From Brachybacterium subflavum (lineage in GTDB: Bacteria > Actinomycetota > Actinomycetes > Actinomycetales > Dermabacteraceae), in the NCBI RefSeq assembly GCF_009299795.1, contig NZ_VIGP01000001.1, positions 620,001-684,000 on the forward strand: 64,000 bases of DNA, written 5' to 3'. Shown here piece by piece: positions 61,801-64,000 of the stretch (position 1 is the first letter of the stretch; every line of letters starts with the position of its first letter). The notes below the pieces were generated by a model that was not told where the DNA came from, searched no databases, and was given only the letters and a program-made list of their open reading frames with translations. A program made the translations under genes and the position numbers.

Positions 61801-62526
61801 TCATCGTGCAGCGGGCACGAGCGGGCCGAGGTCGTGCGCGCGCATGGGCCGACGGATGTCGGCGCGCGTCGCGAGCGCACAGGGGACCTCCCCGGGCAGG
61901 TCCTCGACGACGAGACCGGTGGTCGGGCGGGGAGAGCACTCGTGCACTGCCCACTGCCGCACGCCGCGCGTCCGGCGGGGCACGAGGCGGAGCCGGTGCG
62001 GTTCGATGCGGAGGCCGACGCCCGCGGCCTTCAGGACGGCCTCCTTGCGGGTCCACAGGTCCACGCGGGCCCGCGGACCAGCGGGTTCTGTGAGGTGCTC
62101 GTCCGGGTGCAGGACCGCGGCGTCGAAGCCGTCCCACAGCGCCCGCGGCAGCTCCTGGATGTCCACGCCGAGCGGAGGCGGTTCCTTCGCGCCGTCCTCG
62201 CACGCCGCCACGGCGACGAGGACATGCGGGCCGGAGGTGGATCCGGAGAGAGAGGCACCGGCGGTCCTGGGTCGGCCATGGGGTTCGCCGCACACGTCGC
62301 ATGTGCGATCGATCGGCAGCAGCGGCGCCTCCGCAGCAGGAGCGCCCAGCACGTGCGCGAGCAGAAGACGCAGCGCGACGCGACCGGCCAGGGTGCGCTC
62401 GGCATGGGCCCCTTGCCGTGCGCCCGCTGCGACGAGGTCCTCGGGCGCGGCGAGCGACGGCAGGCCGCCGAGGGGGAGCGCAGCCTCCGCGACGGCGCCG
62501 ACCGTGGTCCGCAGGGTGGCGATCAC
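61801..62526 (-). CDS. 4'-phosphopantetheinyl transferase (Sfp type)
   Basis: This enzyme would attach phosphopantetheine to acyl or peptidyl carrier proteins. The 241-residue protein has the Sfp-type motifs GVDIQ (metal-binding aspartate) and WTRKEAVLKAAGVGL. A CxxC pair (TCDVCGEPHGRP) sits before them, as in many members. The GTG start at 62526 overlaps the permease stop (GTGA), making it the last gene of an exporter operon. Whether it serves fatty-acid synthesis or a natural-product cluster beyond the window cannot be told. Confidence 0.87.
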   Translation of the reverse strand: MIATLRTTVGAVAEAALPLGGLPSLAAPEDLVAAGARQGAHAERTLAGRVALRLLLAHVLGAPAAEAPLLPIDRTCDVCGEPHGRPRTAGASLSGSTSGPHVLVAVAACEDGAKEPPPLGVDIQELPRALWDGFDAAVLHPDEHLTEPAGPRARVDLWTRKEAVLKAAGVGLRIEPHRLRLVPRRTRGVRQWAVHECSPRPTTGLVVEDLPGEVPCALATRADIRRPMRAHDLGPLVPAAR

Positions 62527-63320
62527 CGACGGCCGATGCTCCGATAGCGCACGACCGCCAGGGGCGCGAACACCGCGATGAGGGCGATGCAGCACAGCGT
62601 CGCGTAGAGCGCGGGATGGTCCGCCGGCCAGCCGCCGGGCGCCACGAAGCCCGCAGGGGCCGAGTTCCCGAAGCCGTCTCGTGCGGCGGTCGCGACCGCC
62701 GTGACGGGGTTCCAGCGGGCGACGGCCTGCAGCGCGGAGGGGAGCATGTCGGCCGAGACGAACGCGCCCGAGACGAAGCACACGGGGAACAGCCACAGCA
62801 GGCCCACGCTCTGGGCGACCTCCACCGAGCGCGCCGTCAGGGCGATCAGCGCACCCACCCAGGAGACCGCGAAGGCGAACAGCATCAGCAGGGCGCAGGT
62901 GAGCAGGATCGAGCCGATCCCACTGGTGGGTCGCCAGCCGATGGCGAGCCCGCAGACGAGGATGACGAGGACCGAGATGGCGCTCGTGGCGAGGTCCGAG
63001 ACGGTCCTGCCCAGGATGACCCCGACGCGCGACATGGGAAGGGCGCGGAATCGGTCGATCAGGCCGGACTGCAGATCCTTCGCGAGGTACACCGCGGTGA
63101 ACGACGAGTTGAAGGTGAGGGTCTGCGCGAGGATCCCGCCGATCAGGAACTCGCGGTACTGGTCGCCGCCGAGCGCGCCACCGAACACGAAGGCGAGGAT
63201 GAGCACAAAGAGGATCGGTTGCGCGATCCCGGTGACGAGGGCGCCCGGCGTGCGCCGCAGACCGATGAGGTTGCGCCGGGCGATGACGCCGCCATCGCCG
63301 AAGGCCCTCAGGGCCCTCAT
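62523..63320 (-). CDS. ABC-2 type exporter permease (DrrB-like)
   Basis: This is the membrane part of an ABC exporter. The 265-residue protein has six predicted helices and the ABC-2 blocks IAQPILFVLILAFVFGGAL, DRFRALPMSR and RWNPVTAVATAARDGF near the C-terminus, as in DrrB-type drug exporters. The ATG at 63320 overlaps the ATPase stop (ATGA). Substrate unknown. Confidence 0.88.
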   Translation of the reverse strand: MRALRAFGDGGVIARRNLIGLRRTPGALVTGIAQPILFVLILAFVFGGALGGDQYREFLIGGILAQTLTFNSSFTAVYLAKDLQSGLIDRFRALPMSRVGVILGRTVSDLATSAISVLVILVCGLAIGWRPTSGIGSILLTCALLMLFAFAVSWVGALIALTARSVEVAQSVGLLWLFPVCFVSGAFVSADMLPSALQAVARWNPVTAVATAARDGFGNSAPAGFVAPGGWPADHPALYATLCCIALIAVFAPLAVVRYRSIGRR

Positions 63321-64000
63321 CGTGCCGGCTCCGATTCCGGCGACCGCCGGGAGCCGCTCGGGCGGCCGCCCGACTCCTGATCCCCGGTCAGGGCGAGGAA
63401 GACCTCGTCGAGCGTGGGCTGTCGCAGGGACGCCTCCTCGACGTCGATGCCTGCTTCCTCGAGAGCGCGGAGCACGCGGCCGAGGCCGCCGACGCCCTCC
63501 TCCGTGCTCAGGGTGAGCCGATGCCCGCGGTCGTCCGCGTCGGCCTCGAGACCGTGCCGGGCGAGAGCCGCGCGGGCGGTGCGCACCTGGTCGGCCCTCG
63601 TGCACGAGACGTCGATGCGCGAGCCCCCGGCGCGGGACTTGAGCTCCCTGGCCGACCCCTCCGCGACGATGCGGCCCCGGTCGATCACCGAGATCGAGTC
63701 GGCGAGCCGGTCCGCCTCCTCCAGGTACTGGGTGGTCAGCAGGACCGTCACCCCGTCCGCCGTGAGGGAGTCCACCGCATCCCACGTGTCGCGCCGCCCT
63801 CGCGGGTCCAGGCCCGTCGTGGGCTCGTCGAGGATGACCACCGGCGGGCGCGCGATCACCGCACCGGCGAGGTCGAGGCGTCGGCGCATGCCACCGGAGT
63901 ACTGGCCGGCCAGCAGAGTGTCGGCGACGTCCTCGAGGCGGAAGTCGGCCAGTAGTCCCCGGGCCCGCTCGACGGCCGTGCGCCGGGGCATGCCGTAGAG
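63317..64000 (-). CDS. ABC exporter ATPase (DrrA-like), cut by window end
   Basis: The visible 228 residues are the C-terminal two thirds of an ABC ATPase. The signature SGGMRRRLDLAGA, Walker B VVILDEPTTGLDP and the switch region LLTTQYLEEADRLADSI are present; Walker A lies beyond the window. The C-terminal region (about the last 100 visible residues) matches the regulatory extension of DrrA-like proteins, including LRQPTLDEVFLALTG. The frame continues open through base 64000. Its stop overlaps the permease start. Confidence 0.9.
   Translation of the reverse strand, partial: LYGMPRRTAVERARGLLADFRLEDVADTLLAGQYSGGMRRRLDLAGAVIARPPVVILDEPTTGLDPRGRRDTWDAVDSLTADGVTVLLTTQYLEEADRLADSISVIDRGRIVAEGSARELKSRAGGSRIDVSCTRADQVRTARAALARHGLEADADDRGHRLTLSTEEGVGGLGRVLRALEEAGIDVEEASLRQPTLDEVFLALTGDQESGGRPSGSRRSPESEPAR

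Overview
The window is a piece of a high-GC Gram-positive chromosome. Frequent GTG starts, a resuscitation-promoting factor, zinc-binding S14 and L36, a chitobiose-type sugar transporter without its own ATPase, and TAnnnT-like -10 boxes all point to Actinomycetota, most likely Micrococcales. A Brachybacterium/Dermabacteraceae-like host is an inference from protein flavour and gene order; I could not run a search.

Layout. Bases 1-5308 hold the end of rpoB and all of rpoC. An RpfB-like cell-wall lytic protein (5769-7082) follows. Next come rpsL-rpsG-fusA-tuf (7597-12005). A convergent stress-type membrane protein (12275-13186, minus) and an NgcEFG-type sugar import operon (13461-16800) come before the S10 operon, rpsJ to rpsQ (17341-22750). 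A single MHS-family transporter (23138-24898) is wedged between rpsQ and rplN. The spc operon then runs rplN to rplO, secY, adk and map (25348-32573), followed by the alpha operon infA-rpmJ-rpsM-rpsK-rpoA-rplQ (32810-36193), which lacks rpsD. A block of about 23 kb separates rplQ from truA-rplM-rpsI (59435-61669). The right end has a phosphopantetheinyl transferase in an overlapping operon with a two-gene ABC exporter, whose ATPase runs off the window.

The 23-kb block holds a secreted peptidoglycan amidase, ribokinase, and the purine genes purL, purS-purQ and purD-purC in three separate pieces. It also has a fatty-acid module (acyl-CoA oxidase-like enzyme and TetR, divergent from thiolase, two-domain FabG and double-hotdog MaoC), an RlmG-like methyltransferase, a nucleoside hydrolase, a small autoregulated membrane protein/winged-helix pair, a DUF805 protein, a metallo-hydrolase and a DUF222-HNH endonuclease.

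How it works together. Most of the window is growth machinery: RNA polymerase, about 30 ribosomal proteins, EF-G, EF-Tu, IF-1, SecY, adenylate kinase and methionine aminopeptidase. It is cut into transcription units by strong hairpins and promoters. The ribosomal units starting at rpsL, rpsJ, rplN and rplM each appear to have leaders of about 260-310 nt, and the rplN leader carries a 42-codon ORF that ends exactly at the rplN start codon. No RNA genes, CRISPR arrays or insertion sequences were seen. I found no clear undescribed defence or mobile system; the most unusual signals are regulatory (the rplN leader ORF, a double-palindrome operator at 50829-50859 and leaderless-looking genes) and architectural (non-ribosomal genes splitting the ribosomal supercluster, and in-frame minisatellites).
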